Shown: positions 17,539-26,386, numbered from the stretch's first letter. The stretch is 64,000 nucleotides of DNA from JAVKFF01 sp040226215 (GCA_040226215.1 JAVKFF010000246.1:16838-80837), one strand, 5' to 3'. Numbers and translations: made by a program. Notes: generated by a model from the letters alone, not told the origin.

Positions 17539-18972
17539 TCAGGCCTCGCGGAAGCCGTAGGGCGTCGGCCCGCGTTCGTAGTCGTCGACGACCAGGGCAT
17601 GGCCGGTCGGCGGGAAGGCGCGTTGCGGGCAGCCCGGCCGCTCGCAGATGCGACAGTGCAGGCCGATCGGCACCGCCGCCTCGTCGGCCAGCACGTCCAT
17701 GCCGTCGGCATAGACCAGCTGGGCCGCGTGCTGCAGGTCGCAGCCCAGGGCCAGGGCGTAGGTCTGGCCGGGCTGGCGGTGCCCGGCACCGGGCTTGGCG
17801 ACGGTGGTGGCGAGCGAAAAATAGCGCTGGCCGTCCGGCATCTCGGAGACCTGCACCTGGATGCGGCCGGGCGCCCGGAAGGCGTCGTGCACGTTCCAGC
17901 GCGGGCAGGCGCCGCCGAAACGGGCGAGTGGGCTGCCGGCGGCCGAGAAGCGCTTGGAGACGTTGCCGGCCTTGTCGATGCGCACCATGAAGAAGGGCAC
18001 ACCGCGCGCGCCCGGGCGCTGCAGTGTGGTCAGCCGGTGGCAGACCTGCTCGAAGCTGGCCTGGAAGCGCGCGCCCAGCACGGCGATGTCGTAGCGCACG
18101 GCCGTCGCCGCCCGCCAGATCCGGTCATAGGGCATGACGATGGCGCCGGCGAGGTAGTTGGCGAGACCGACCCGCACCAGTGCCCGCGCCTCCTCGGAGG
18201 TCAGTTCCGCCGCGCCGGCCAGCCGGTCGAGCAGGCCGCGATGGGCGATCAGCGCAATCTGCAGGGCGAGCTGGAAGGTGCGGCTTTCCGGCGGCAGCAT
18301 CTCCGACAGCAGCACTCGCCGGCCGTGCCGGTCGTAGCGGCGCTGCACCAGCCCCATCACGTCGACCGGGAGGATGCGTACCCGCAATGTCAGCTCGCGG
18401 TCGAGATGGTCGATCAGCCCCTGCTGGATGCCGCCGATATCCAGGCCGCCGGCCGACCACACCTCCTCCGCCGCCGCCTCCAGCTCGGGGAAGTGGTTGC
18501 CGGCCTCGTGGAAGAAGGCGCCGGCCTCGTCTGCCGGATTGGCCGGCCCGATCCGCGCCCCCACCTCGCCGCCGATCGCCGCCCGCTCCGCCTCCAGCCG
18601 GTCGGCATCCGCCAGATCGCGATAGGCGCGATAGAGCTGCACCAGCGCGCTGGCCGCGGTCGGCACCTGCTCCGCCAGGTCGATCATGTCCTGGCGTTTG
18701 ACATCCCCGCCGGCCAGCAGCGGGTCGCCGAAGACCTCCTGCAGCGCCCCCAACAGGCGCGAGCCGTCGTCGTCGGCGAAGCTGGCGATATCCACGTCCC
18801 AGAGCTGGCCGATCTTGAGCAGCAGCGCCACCGTCACCGGGCGCTGGTTGCCCTCGATCAGGTTCAGATAGCTGGCCGAGATGCCGAGCCGCTCGGCCAT
18901 CGCCGCCTGGGTGATCCCCTGATCGCGCCGCAGCCGGCGGATCTTGTGCCCCAGCATGGCCTTTCGCGACAT
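17539..18972 (-). CDS. XRE-family short-chain acyl regulator (ScfR/RamB type)
   Basis: This encodes 477 residues. An XRE helix-turn-helix lies at about 7-62 (ITQAAMAERLGISASYLNLI). A central IrrE-like M78 region follows in which the HExxH motif is not kept (ALQIALIAHRG). The C-terminal DUF2083 region carries the Cys pair-rich CRICERPGCPQRAFPP. Such regulators (RamB, ScfR, PrpC-linked) control acetate, propionate and glyoxylate genes in response to acyl-CoA status. It is divergent from isocitrate lyase with operator-like repeats between, so control of aceA and of itself is very likely. Confidence 0.92.
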   Translation of the reverse strand: MSRKAMLGHKIRRLRRDQGITQAAMAERLGISASYLNLIEGNQRPVTVALLLKIGQLWDVDIASFADDDGSRLLGALQEVFGDPLLAGGDVKRQDMIDLAEQVPTAASALVQLYRAYRDLADADRLEAERAAIGGEVGARIGPANPADEAGAFFHEAGNHFPELEAAAEEVWSAGGLDIGGIQQGLIDHLDRELTLRVRILPVDVMGLVQRRYDRHGRRVLLSEMLPPESRTFQLALQIALIAHRGLLDRLAGAAELTSEEARALVRVGLANYLAGAIVMPYDRIWRAATAVRYDIAVLGARFQASFEQVCHRLTTLQRPGARGVPFFMVRIDKAGNVSKRFSAAGSPLARFGGACPRWNVHDAFRAPGRIQVQVSEMPDGQRYFSLATTVAKPGAGHRQPGQTYALALGCDLQHAAQLVYADGMDVLADEAAVPIGLHCRICERPGCPQRAFPPTGHALVVDDYERGPTPYGFREA

Positions 18973-18973
18973 C

Positions 18974-19090
18974 TTTACAAACTCCACAATTCGCCTACCG
19001 GAGAATTTACACAATCCGCCACTTTACGCAATCACGGATAAAGCGCCAAATTTGCCGGTTGTATGCTGTGAAGTCTCGGAACATTGTAAA
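18974..19090. promoter_or_regulatory. repeated TTTAC-type operator candidates between the regulator and aceA
   Basis: The divergent gap holds TTTACAAACT (18974), TTTACACAAT (19006) and TTTACGCAAT (19023), and an inverted ATTGTAAATT (19084-19093). The 19006 and 19023 copies are 17 bp apart. CAATTCGCC (18988) and CAATCCGCC (19012) are also near-repeats. The resemblance to the AT-rich TTTGCAAA-like sites of RamB suggests these are sites for the adjacent regulator; this is inference. Confidence 0.5.
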
Positions 19091-19145
19091 TTAATCACCG
19101 TCGCGATGACGGAAAGTTATTGACTTCGTTGACAAGGGAAATCCC

Positions 19146-20456
19146 ATGGCTCCGCTCGACACCGCGTCCCCTGCACCGACCGACAGCGGCCCGCGCCTGC
19201 GTGACCGCGCCTGGAGGGAGCGTCGCTTCGCCGGCATCCGCCGCGACTACACCGCGCAAGACGTCGCCCGCCTCTCCGGCTCCATCCGCATCGACCACAC
19301 GCTTGCCCGTCTCGGCGCCGAGCGGTTGTGGGAGCTGCTGCACCGCCGCGACTTCGTCAACGCGCTGGGGGCGACCAACGGCAATCAGGCCATGCAGATG
19401 GTCCGCGCCGGTCTGGAGGCGATCTATCTCTCCGGCTGGCAGGTGGCGGCGGACGCCAACACCTCTGGCAACATGTATCCCGACCAGTCGCTCTACCCCG
19501 CCAACTCGGTGCCGGAGGTGGTGCGGAAGATCAACCGCACGCTCGAGCGCGCCGACCAGATCGAGCATGCCGAGGGCGGTGCCGGCCGCTACTGGTTCGC
19601 GCCCATCGTCGCCGATGCCGAGGCCGGCTTCGGCGGCCCCCTGAACTCCTTCGAGCTGATGAAGGCGATGATCGAGGCGGGCGCGGCCGGCGTGCATTTC
19701 GAGGACCAGCTGGCCTCCGAGAAGAAGTGCGGCCATCTCGGCGGCAAGGTGCTGGTGCCGATGAAGACCTTCGTGCGGACGCTGAACGCCGCCCGGCTCG
19801 CCGCCGACGTCATGGACGTGCCCACGGTCCTGGTCGCCCGCACCGACGCTGAATCCGCCAAGCTGATCACCGCCGACATCGACGAGCGCGACCTGCCCTT
19901 CATCGACCGCGAGAACCGCACCGAGGAAGGCTTCTACCCGATCAGGAAGGACGGCCGCCTGGACTACTGCATCGCCCGCGGCCTCGCCTTCGCACCCTAT
20001 GCCGACCTGTTGTGGATGGAGACCTCGACGCCCGATCTGGGCCAGGCGAAGCTGTTCGCCGAGGCGATCCGCAAGGCGCATCCGGACAAGATGCTGGCCT
20101 ACAACTGCTCGCCCTCCTTCAACTGGAAGGCCAAGCTGGACGATGCCACCATCGCCAAGTTCCAGCGCGAGCTGGGCGCCATGGGCTTCAAGTTCCAGTT
20201 CATCACGCTCGCCGGCTTCCACTCGCTCAACTACGCCACCTTCGAACTCGCCAGGGGCTATCAAGAGCGCCAGATGGCGGCCTATGCCGAGTTGCAGGCG
20301 GCGGAGTTCGCGGCCGAGAAGGACGGCTACACCGCAACCAAGCACCAGCGCGAGGTCGGCACGGGCTATTTCGACCAGGTCAGCCTGGCGATCTCCGGCG
20401 GTACGGCGTCGACCATCGCCATGGCGGACTCGACCGAGACCGCGCAGTTCCACTGA
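19146..20456 (+). CDS. aceA: isocitrate lyase
   Basis: This encodes 436 residues of isocitrate lyase, which splits isocitrate into glyoxylate and succinate and opens the glyoxylate shunt for growth on acetate and fatty acids. The catalytic loop KKCGH is at residues 193-197 (C195). FEDQ, DAEAGFGG and YNCSPSFNW are other signatures. Length and order are normal for the family. An AAGGGA ribosome site precedes the ATG. It is divergent from the ScfR-type regulator. Malate synthase is not in the window. Confidence 0.97.
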   Translation: MAPLDTASPAPTDSGPRLRDRAWRERRFAGIRRDYTAQDVARLSGSIRIDHTLARLGAERLWELLHRRDFVNALGATNGNQAMQMVRAGLEAIYLSGWQVAADANTSGNMYPDQSLYPANSVPEVVRKINRTLERADQIEHAEGGAGRYWFAPIVADAEAGFGGPLNSFELMKAMIEAGAAGVHFEDQLASEKKCGHLGGKVLVPMKTFVRTLNAARLAADVMDVPTVLVARTDAESAKLITADIDERDLPFIDRENRTEEGFYPIRKDGRLDYCIARGLAFAPYADLLWMETSTPDLGQAKLFAEAIRKAHPDKMLAYNCSPSFNWKAKLDDATIAKFQRELGAMGFKFQFITLAGFHSLNYATFELARGYQERQMAAYAELQAAEFAAEKDGYTATKHQREVGTGYFDQVSLAISGGTASTIAMADSTETAQFH

Positions 20457-20524
20457 GCCACGGGCCAATCGGCATCCGGGTCCGCGCGACCATCACCCGG
20501 GCACTCAAAAGGGGAGAGAGGACA

Positions 20525-20722
20525 ATGACACAGCGTTTCTGGATCGTCGGCGGCGACTACAGCGACACCAGCTTCCGCGACCTGAAGCCGGGCAGCCAGA
20601 CCCTGGCGGGGCCCTTCGCCGACTACGACCGCGCGCTGAGCCAGTGGCGCCAGCTGGCCGAGGCGAGCCGGCACAACGCCACCGCCCGCTACACCATCGC
20701 CGTGGAGCAGGCCCGCGCCTGA
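20525..20722 (+). CDS. DUF4170 family small protein
   Basis: This encodes 65 residues: MTQRFWIVGGDYSDTSF at the start, then a compact alpha/beta protein with SQWRQLAEASRHNATARYTI. This matches the small DUF4170 family found in alphaproteobacteria; its role is unknown. It starts 69 nt after aceA on the same strand behind a strong purine-rich ribosome site (GGGGAGAGAGG), so it may share the aceA transcript. Confidence 0.85.
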   Translation: MTQRFWIVGGDYSDTSFRDLKPGSQTLAGPFADYDRALSQWRQLAEASRHNATARYTIAVEQARA

Positions 20723-20922
20723 TGCCCGGACAGTTCCCGCCATGCGGATCGCGCCGTTGTTTCGGGGAGGAAACGCCGGCAGTCGTGGCACGGCGATCCG
20801 CGGGGGGCGCGACGGCCCTGTCCGGGCGGCCGGGCGGGGTCGTCGCACCGTCAGGCTTTGACCGGCCTCGCCGGTTCGGCGACAGTGACGCACCTGGATG
20901 TCCATCCTGACGGGAATATCGC

Positions 20923-21309
20923 ATGCGTGTCGGATCACTGCTCTTGGGCTTGGCGCTATGCGCCGTCTTCCCCGCCCCCCTCATGGCCGATGACGGCAGC
21001 CGCGCGCCCCGGCAGCTTGACCTGTCACCCGACACGGTGGACTGCATCCTGCTGCAGGAGGACAGTTTCGGCCCGGCCCTTCATGTCGAGCTGACCCCGC
21101 TCGGCCGGACGGTCGTCACCGCCATCACCACCACGCGCATTGGTGAGGCCGTGCCGATGGTCTTCGAGGGCGTCGTGCTCTCCCGCCCGGTGGTGCACGA
21201 GGCGATCACGAGCGGCAGCCTCCTGATCAGCGGCGGCGAGTCGGAGGCGTGGCCGGTGGAACAGCTGCTGGAACGCCTCGGCTCGTGCGCTGGCCCGGAC
21301 GATCCCTAG
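20923..21309 (+). CDS. secreted small protein resembling the SecD P1-head subdomain
   Basis: This encodes 128 residues with a signal peptide (about 1-22, cleavage near LMADD). The mature part has the pattern of the periplasmic SecDF P1 head: a strand-rich run, then TRIGEAVPMVFEGVVLSRPV, EAITSGSLLISGG. Such stand-alone proteins occur in proteobacteria; their role is unknown. The TAG stop codon abuts the first base of a palindromic element (21309). Assignment is by pattern recognition only. Confidence 0.7.
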   Translation: MRVGSLLLGLALCAVFPAPLMADDGSRAPRQLDLSPDTVDCILLQEDSFGPALHVELTPLGRTVVTAITTTRIGEAVPMVFEGVVLSRPVVHEAITSGSLLISGGESEAWPVEQLLERLGSCAGPDDP

Positions 21310-21447
21310 AGCGGATCATACCTTGACGGAATCGCGGGAGCGCTTCCGTCAAGGTATGTGAATCCGCTCTAATCGATTGATAATAGACAGGATTCACACG
21401 GCTTGACGGAGCCGAGGCCGGCTCCGTCATGCCGTGATCCTGTCTAG
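21309..21447. repeat. two-module palindromic repeat element, copy A
   Basis: Module 1 (21309-21369) begins GAGCGGAT and ends ATCCGCTC, with an inner stem CATACCTTGACGGAA / TTCCGTCAAGGTATG. Module 2 (21384-21446) begins TAGACAGGAT and ends ATCCTGTCTA, with inner stem TGACGGAGCC / GGCTCCGTCA. Module 1 recurs at 46177-46237. The element lies between the SecD-like and carbonic anhydrase genes and could act as a transcript end or a REP-like mobile sequence. Confidence 0.9.
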
Positions 21448-21604
21448 CGCTGGCCCACAGCCCCGGCTGGCACCTTCGAGCCACCATCGTGGCGGCGCCG
21501 CGATGCGCGCCTAACTCCCGTCATTCCCGAACTCTCGTTTCGGTTTGTAACCGACGCGCTAGCGCCTATACTGTGCCGACCCGTTGCGCATCGGAGGCAT
21601 CCGC

Positions 21605-22405
21605 ATGGCAAGAACTGTTCCCGTCGCGTTGGCCGCAATCGTCCTCGGCACGCTCGTTCCGGCCACGGTCCTCGCCCAGGACATCTGCCAGGGCTTCGGT
21701 CCGCAGACACCGCGCGACATCACCTCGGCCGACGGCGGCAACCCGCTGGTCTTCGCGCCCGCGCCGGTAGCCGCCCAGATGAACCTCTGCAATATCCACA
21801 CCCACACCCAGGCGGAGCATCGCGGGCCCGGCTTCACCGTCTTCGCCGGCGCGGGCGAGCATGGCGGCTACCGCTGCAACGAGACCGACAGCCTGACCGC
21901 GGCGGAGCTGGAAGACCCCACCGGCGGCCAGGGCGCCTTTGGCGGCGTGGTACCGGGCGACACCATCGAGGTGCACTGGGTCTACACCACCTGCGCGGTT
22001 GGCCCGGGCGAGGGCCTCGGCGCCTGTCTCAGCGATGCCTGCGCCAACCCGCAACTGCGTGTCGAGGCCCAGGTCTTCCTGCTGGTCAACGATCCGAACG
22101 CGCTCGACTTCGCCGATTTCGACTATCCGGGCACGGCGACGGACGGCCTGCACCAGCCCGCGGCCCTGCCCGCCGACACCGGCGATCCCGTGGTCTTCGC
22201 CGGCTCCACCACCGGACCCAGCTACGACCAGCGGACCTGCTCGCCCCTCCAGGTCACCTGGAGCGTGCGGCCGCAATGCGCCCGTCTCGACATCGCCTCG
22301 CTGCACGCCTGGGCGGAAGGCGGCAACGTCTTCAACGAGGATCACTCCCACGGCGTGCGCGCCCTGGTCACCGCACGCGACCTGCTGGCGCCGATCGGCG
22401 AATAG
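21605..22405 (+). CDS. delta-class carbonic anhydrase, secreted
   Basis: This encodes 266 residues with a Sec signal peptide (about 1-24, VLAQ). Family segments seen are GFGPQTPRDI, MNLCNIHTHTQAEH, PGDTIEVHWVY, AGSTTGPSY, VTWSVRP and GNVFNEDHSHGVRALV. This is the delta carbonic anhydrase family, first known in diatoms and present in some bacteria; it interconverts CO2 and bicarbonate with a zinc ion. The histidines in NIHTHTQAEH are the probable metal and active-site residues. Cysteines in the mature protein may form disulfides in the periplasm. Palindromic repeats flank it on both sides. Confidence 0.9.
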   Translation: MARTVPVALAAIVLGTLVPATVLAQDICQGFGPQTPRDITSADGGNPLVFAPAPVAAQMNLCNIHTHTQAEHRGPGFTVFAGAGEHGGYRCNETDSLTAAELEDPTGGQGAFGGVVPGDTIEVHWVYTTCAVGPGEGLGACLSDACANPQLRVEAQVFLLVNDPNALDFADFDYPGTATDGLHQPAALPADTGDPVVFAGSTTGPSYDQRTCSPLQVTWSVRPQCARLDIASLHAWAEGGNVFNEDHSHGVRALVTARDLLAPIGE

Positions 22406-22426
22406 CGCGGCGGCAACACGCCGGAG

Positions 22427-22538
22427 ATCCCGGCTCTACGCTCCGCCTCGGCCGGGATGACGGTCGACTGTTTGCCTATCCCGGCTTCGTCGTCCCGGGC
22501 GCGATGCGGTGCGTAGTACCGCTTCGCAGACCCGGGAC
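22427..22538. repeat. two imperfect palindromic intergenic repeats
   Basis: The first has arms ATCCCGGC (22427-22434) and GCCGGGAT (22451-22458). The second has arms GTCCCGGG (22492-22499) and CCCGGGAC (22531-22538), with inner arms GCGATGCGGT / ACCGCTTCGC. They fill the gap after the carbonic anhydrase gene and look like dispersed intergenic repeats. No second copy is in this window. Confidence 0.7.
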
Positions 22539-22673
22539 CGGCCGCCCGTCCTCGCGAAAGTCGACGACGGCGATGACGACAGGCCGATGCCGGCTCTCCC
22601 TTCGGTCGGTCGGGATGACGCCGGGTTGATTGGACTTGGTTCCAGACAAGGGACCTTCCGATGGCGGCCGGCC

Positions 22674-23426
22674 CTAAAGCCCACCGCCAACGCGCAGGAT
22701 CGCGCCGGTGACGTAAGCGGCCTTTTCGGAGAGCAGCCAGGCTACGGCCTCGGCAATGTCGTCGGGAACGGCGGCCCGACCAAGCGGTGCGGTGCGCGCC
22801 ACCGCGGCCGGCCGGTCGGGATTGCCGGAGCGCCGGTGGATCTCCGTCTCGGTGGTGCCGGCCTGGATGGCGTTGACCCGGATGCCGTCGCCGCCAACCT
22901 CCTTCGCCAGGCCGATGGTGAAGGTGTCCACCGCCGCCTTCGAGGCGGCGTAGTGGACGTACTCGCCGGGGCTGCCCAGCGTCGCGGCCACCGATGAAAC
23001 GTTGACGATGGCGCCGCCGCGGCCACCATGACGGCGCGCCATGCGCCGGATCGCCGCCTGGGCGCACAGGATCGTGCCCGTCACGTTGACCGCGAAGACG
23101 CGCCCGATGGTCTCCGGCGCGATGTCCTCGACCCGCGTCGCACCGCCGATGACGCCGGCATTGTTGACGAGATGGCTGACCGGGCCGAGTTCCCGGTCGC
23201 AGGCCGCGAACAGTCCGGTCACCTCCGCCGGATCGGCGATGTCGGCGGCGTGGGCGAACGCCTGCACGCCCGCCTGCCGGCAATCACCCGCGACAGCCTC
23301 GGCGCTTGCCCGGTCGCCGGCATAGTTGATGCACACAGCGTAACCCTCGCGGGCCAGCAGGCGCGCCGTGGCGGCGCCGATGCCACGCCCGCCCCCCGTC
23401 ACCAGCGCGATGCCGCGTCCGCCCAT
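22674..23426 (-). CDS. SDR-family oxidoreductase (FabG-like)
   Basis: This encodes a 250-residue classical short-chain dehydrogenase/reductase. The nucleotide motif TGGGRGIG is near residues 10-17, NNAG near 87, and the catalytic Ser, Tyr and Lys are in VSSVAATLG and YAASK. An NADP preference is possible but not certain. The substrate is unknown; the sequence resembles sugar or 3-oxoacyl reductases annotated as YgfF-like. The ATG at 23426 starts the fold directly; upstream in-frame sequence is low complexity. It is divergent from the phosphatase. Confidence 0.9.
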   Translation of the reverse strand: MGGRGIALVTGGGRGIGAATARLLAREGYAVCINYAGDRASAEAVAGDCRQAGVQAFAHAADIADPAEVTGLFAACDRELGPVSHLVNNAGVIGGATRVEDIAPETIGRVFAVNVTGTILCAQAAIRRMARRHGGRGGAIVNVSSVAATLGSPGEYVHYAASKAAVDTFTIGLAKEVGGDGIRVNAIQAGTTETEIHRRSGNPDRPAAVARTAPLGRAAVPDDIAEAVAWLLSEKAAYVTGAILRVGGGL

Positions 23427-23656
23427 TGCCAGCCTCCACGTCCCGGATTGCGTCGCGGCCAGTCTGCCGCCCCGGCGCCCGCCTGGCCACAGCGGCCGGG
23501 CGCCGTCCCAGCATTGCACGTCACGCAGCGGTAACCGAACGATCAGATGGACAACACACACGCTTCATCGAAACCTGTCATTCCTGGCACCGCTCACGGG
23601 AGAGAGAGTCGAAGCCGCCCGCCGGTTTCCCGCCACCACGCTTCACGAGGATGATG

Positions 23657-25222
23657 ATGAGCCGTTCCCTGCGTCTCGATCGCCGCCGTTTTCTCGGGTC
23701 CACCGCCGCTGCCGGCGCGCTCGTCTCCGCGCCGGCCTTCCTGTCCATGCCCGCTATCGCGCAATCGGGCCGGCCCGGCGTCAGCCACGGCCTGCAGTCC
23801 GGCGATGTCGGCATGCACGACGCCGTCGTCTGGGCCCGCGCCGACCGTCCGGCCAGCATGCTCGTCGAATGGGCCACCACCGACAGCTTCCGCGACTCAA
23901 CCGTGCTCAGCGGCCCCGACGTGATCGACGCCACCGATTTCACCGGCAAGCTGCGCCTCACCGGCCTGCCGGCCGGCCAGGACATCTTCTACCGCGTGCA
24001 CTTCCGCGACCTGGCCGACGTCAACGTGGAGGGCGAGGCAGTGGTCGGCCGTCTGCGCACCGCCCCGGCTGCCAAGCGCGACATCGCCTTCACCTGGTCG
24101 GGCGACACCTGCGGCCAGGGCTGGGGCATCAATCTCGACTGGGGCGGCATGCGCGGCTACCGGGCGATGCTGGACACCAACCCGGACTTCTTCATCCACT
24201 CCGGCGACACGGTCTATTGCGACAATCCGCTGCAGGAAGCGGTCGAACTGGCCGACGGCAGCATCTGGCGAAATCTGATGACCGAGGAGAAGTCCAAGGT
24301 TGCCGAGACGCTGGCGGAGTTCCGGGGCAACTTCAAATACAACCTGCTGGACGAGAATTTGCGCGCCTTCAATGCCGCGGTGCCGATGTTCGCCCAGTGG
24401 GACGACCACGAGGTGACCAACAACTGGTTCCCTGGCCGTATGCTGGACAGCGACGACCGCTACACGGTCAAGTCCGCCTCCCTCTTGGCCGCCAGGGCCG
24501 CGCGCGCCTTCCACGAATACGTGCCCATCCGGCCGAACGCCGACGAGCCCGCGCGGGTCTACCGCAAGATCGCCTACGGACCCTCGCTCGACATCTTCAT
24601 GATCGACCTGCGCAGCTATCGTGGCGTCAATGGCGACGGCATGGAGGCCCAACTGACGCCCGAGGCCCGGGTGCTCGGCCAGGAGCAGATGCGCTGGCTG
24701 AAGCAGGAACTGCTCGCCTCCAACGCCACCTGGAAGGTGATCGCGTCCGACATGCCCATCGGCCTGATCGTCTGGGCCAACTTCGCCACCCAGTCCGGTG
24801 TCGAGGCGGTCGCCAACGGCGACGACGGTCCGGCCGCGGGCCGCGAGCTGGAATTCGCCGACCTGCTGCGCTTCATCCACCATAACGACATCGCCAACAC
24901 CGTCTGGCTGACGGCGGACGTGCACTACACCGCCGCCCACCACTATTCGCCGGAGCGGGCGCAGTTCCAGGACTTCGCCCCGTTCTGGGAGTTCGTTTCG
25001 GGGCCGATCCACGCCGGCACGTTCGGGCCGAACGCGCTGGACATGACCTTCGGACCCGAGGTGCGCTTCCAGGCGGTGCCCGACGGCGTCAACCTGCCGC
25101 CCTCCGCCGGCCTGCAGTTCTTCGGCCATGTCGCCATCGACGGCGACAGCGAGGTGATGACCGTCAGCCTGATGAACATCGCCGGCGAGACGCTCTGGTC
25201 CACCGACCTCGATCCGGCCTGA
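23657..25222 (+). CDS. phoD: alkaline phosphatase D family protein, Tat-exported
   Basis: This encodes 521 residues with a twin-arginine signal (LRLDRRRFLGSTAAAG), an N-terminal PhoD beta-domain (about 40-135) and a metallophosphatase domain with SGDTCGQ, HSGDTVY, WDDHEVTNNW and ADVHY metal-binding motifs. PhoD enzymes are Ca/Fe phosphodiesterases and phosphomonoesterases in the periplasm. Three consecutive ATGs occur at 23651, 23654 and 23657; the GAGG at 23647-23650 fits the third best. A clear terminator follows at 25267. No convincing Pho box was seen upstream. Confidence 0.93.
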   Translation: MSRSLRLDRRRFLGSTAAAGALVSAPAFLSMPAIAQSGRPGVSHGLQSGDVGMHDAVVWARADRPASMLVEWATTDSFRDSTVLSGPDVIDATDFTGKLRLTGLPAGQDIFYRVHFRDLADVNVEGEAVVGRLRTAPAAKRDIAFTWSGDTCGQGWGINLDWGGMRGYRAMLDTNPDFFIHSGDTVYCDNPLQEAVELADGSIWRNLMTEEKSKVAETLAEFRGNFKYNLLDENLRAFNAAVPMFAQWDDHEVTNNWFPGRMLDSDDRYTVKSASLLAARAARAFHEYVPIRPNADEPARVYRKIAYGPSLDIFMIDLRSYRGVNGDGMEAQLTPEARVLGQEQMRWLKQELLASNATWKVIASDMPIGLIVWANFATQSGVEAVANGDDGPAAGRELEFADLLRFIHHNDIANTVWLTADVHYTAAHHYSPERAQFQDFAPFWEFVSGPIHAGTFGPNALDMTFGPEVRFQAVPDGVNLPPSAGLQFFGHVAIDGDSEVMTVSLMNIAGETLWSTDLDPA

Positions 25223-25266
25223 GGGCCACCGGGCCGGATCGATCCCCCTAGCGCGTGGGGGATATC

Positions 25267-25298
25267 GGGGGCGCCGATTCGTTCGGCGCCCCCTTTTT
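25267..25298 (+). terminator. rho-independent terminator after phoD
   Basis: A perfect 11-bp stem, GGGGGCGCCGA / TCGGCGCCCCC, with a 5-nt loop is followed by TTTTT. It lies 45 nt after the phoD stop and is oriented for the plus strand. Confidence 0.93.
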
Positions 25299-25324
25299 CG
25301 TGGCCGCCGCCCTTTCGCCGACTC

Positions 25325-26194
25325 TCAAGGCGCCGCGCCGGAGAGCTCGGCCCGGCTGGCCAAATCAGCGAAGGCGTCGAGGATCGCCGGCCAGTCCTCG
25401 GGCGCCAGGTCATGGCCGGCCCCTTCCAGCGTCAGCAGCCGGGCGCCGGGCACGGCCGCCGCCAGGGCGACGCCATGGGGATGGGGCAGGATCGGATCCG
25501 CCGTGCCGTGGATCACCAGCGCCGGCAGGTCGAGCGTGCCGAGCCGGCCGCGCCACGTCTCGCCCCCGGCGAGCCCGGCATGGTTGAACATGGCGAAAAG
25601 ATCGTCCGCCCGGCGGAATTCGCGCCGCGCCAAGCTCGCCATGCGGGCCTCGTCGAAGGGTCGGACGCGGCCATTGGTGATGCGCGCGAGCGCAAGCTGG
25701 AAGGTTACCACCGACTCTTCGTCCTGCCAGTCGACGGAGTCCATCCCGTCGAAGGCCGCCAGGAAATCAGGATCGATGCCGGGCAGGTCCGGGTCCTCCG
25801 CGTCGAAGCGCGCACTGGCGATCATGGTCAGGCTGGCGACCCGCTCGGGCGCGATGAGCGCCAGCATCTGCCCAAGCATGCCGCCCAGCGACATGCCGAT
25901 GACTTGCGCCCGTGCGATAGCGTAGTCGTCGAGCACGAGCAGGGCGTCGCCCGCCAGATCGTCCAGCGTGTAGGGCGTGGTGCCGTGCGGATAGGTGGAG
26001 GAACGGCCGGTGTCGCGGTTGTCGTAGCGCACCACGAAGAAGCCGCGCCCGGCGAGCCGGCGGCAGAAATCGTCGGGCCACCAGAGCATCGACGCCGTCG
26101 CGCCCATGATCAGCAGCACCGGGGGGTCGGCCGGGTCGCCGAAGGCCTCGGCGCAGATGCGCACACCGTCACGCTTGATCAACCGCTCGGCCAT
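25325..26194 (-). CDS. alpha/beta hydrolase
   Basis: This encodes 289 residues with the alpha/beta-hydrolase fold. It has the nucleophile elbow GMSLGGM (Ser in VIGMSLGG), Asp in HGTADPILP and His in GAGHDLAPEDW. RYDNRDTGRS is typical of the esterase/aclacinomycin methylesterase (RdmC)-like group. It has no signal peptide. The ATG at 26194 starts the conserved N-terminus. It is divergent from an epimerase-like gene (192 nt), which suggests a small catabolic or detoxifying unit. Substrate unknown. Confidence 0.9.
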   Translation of the reverse strand: MAERLIKRDGVRICAEAFGDPADPPVLLIMGATASMLWWPDDFCRRLAGRGFFVVRYDNRDTGRSSTYPHGTTPYTLDDLAGDALLVLDDYAIARAQVIGMSLGGMLGQMLALIAPERVASLTMIASARFDAEDPDLPGIDPDFLAAFDGMDSVDWQDEESVVTFQLALARITNGRVRPFDEARMASLARREFRRADDLFAMFNHAGLAGGETWRGRLGTLDLPALVIHGTADPILPHPHGVALAAAVPGARLLTLEGAGHDLAPEDWPAILDAFADLASRAELSGAAP

Positions 26195-26386
26195 TATGCC
26201 CTCATTCCGCAATATATCCGATATCGGTTGTATCTCGTGCCCATCGCGGCCGCAAGCGTCGGCATCGCCGAGACCGGCCACGCTGCCCCCTTCGATCGGC
26301 CGATCTCGATCGGGTCGCCGATAGGGCCCTTGACATCGCGCGTGCCGGCGACACCTTCATCTAGACATTGTCAAGGAAGGGCGCCC

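Noticed and set aside
20723..20922. Possible small genes in the gap after the DUF4170 gene
   Set aside because: No frame with a ribosome site and plausible composition was seen; nothing notable in the 200 bases.
23575..23581. CTGTCAT half-site upstream of phoD as a Pho box
   Set aside because: Only one half-site is present; the second CTGTCA at the proper spacing is missing.
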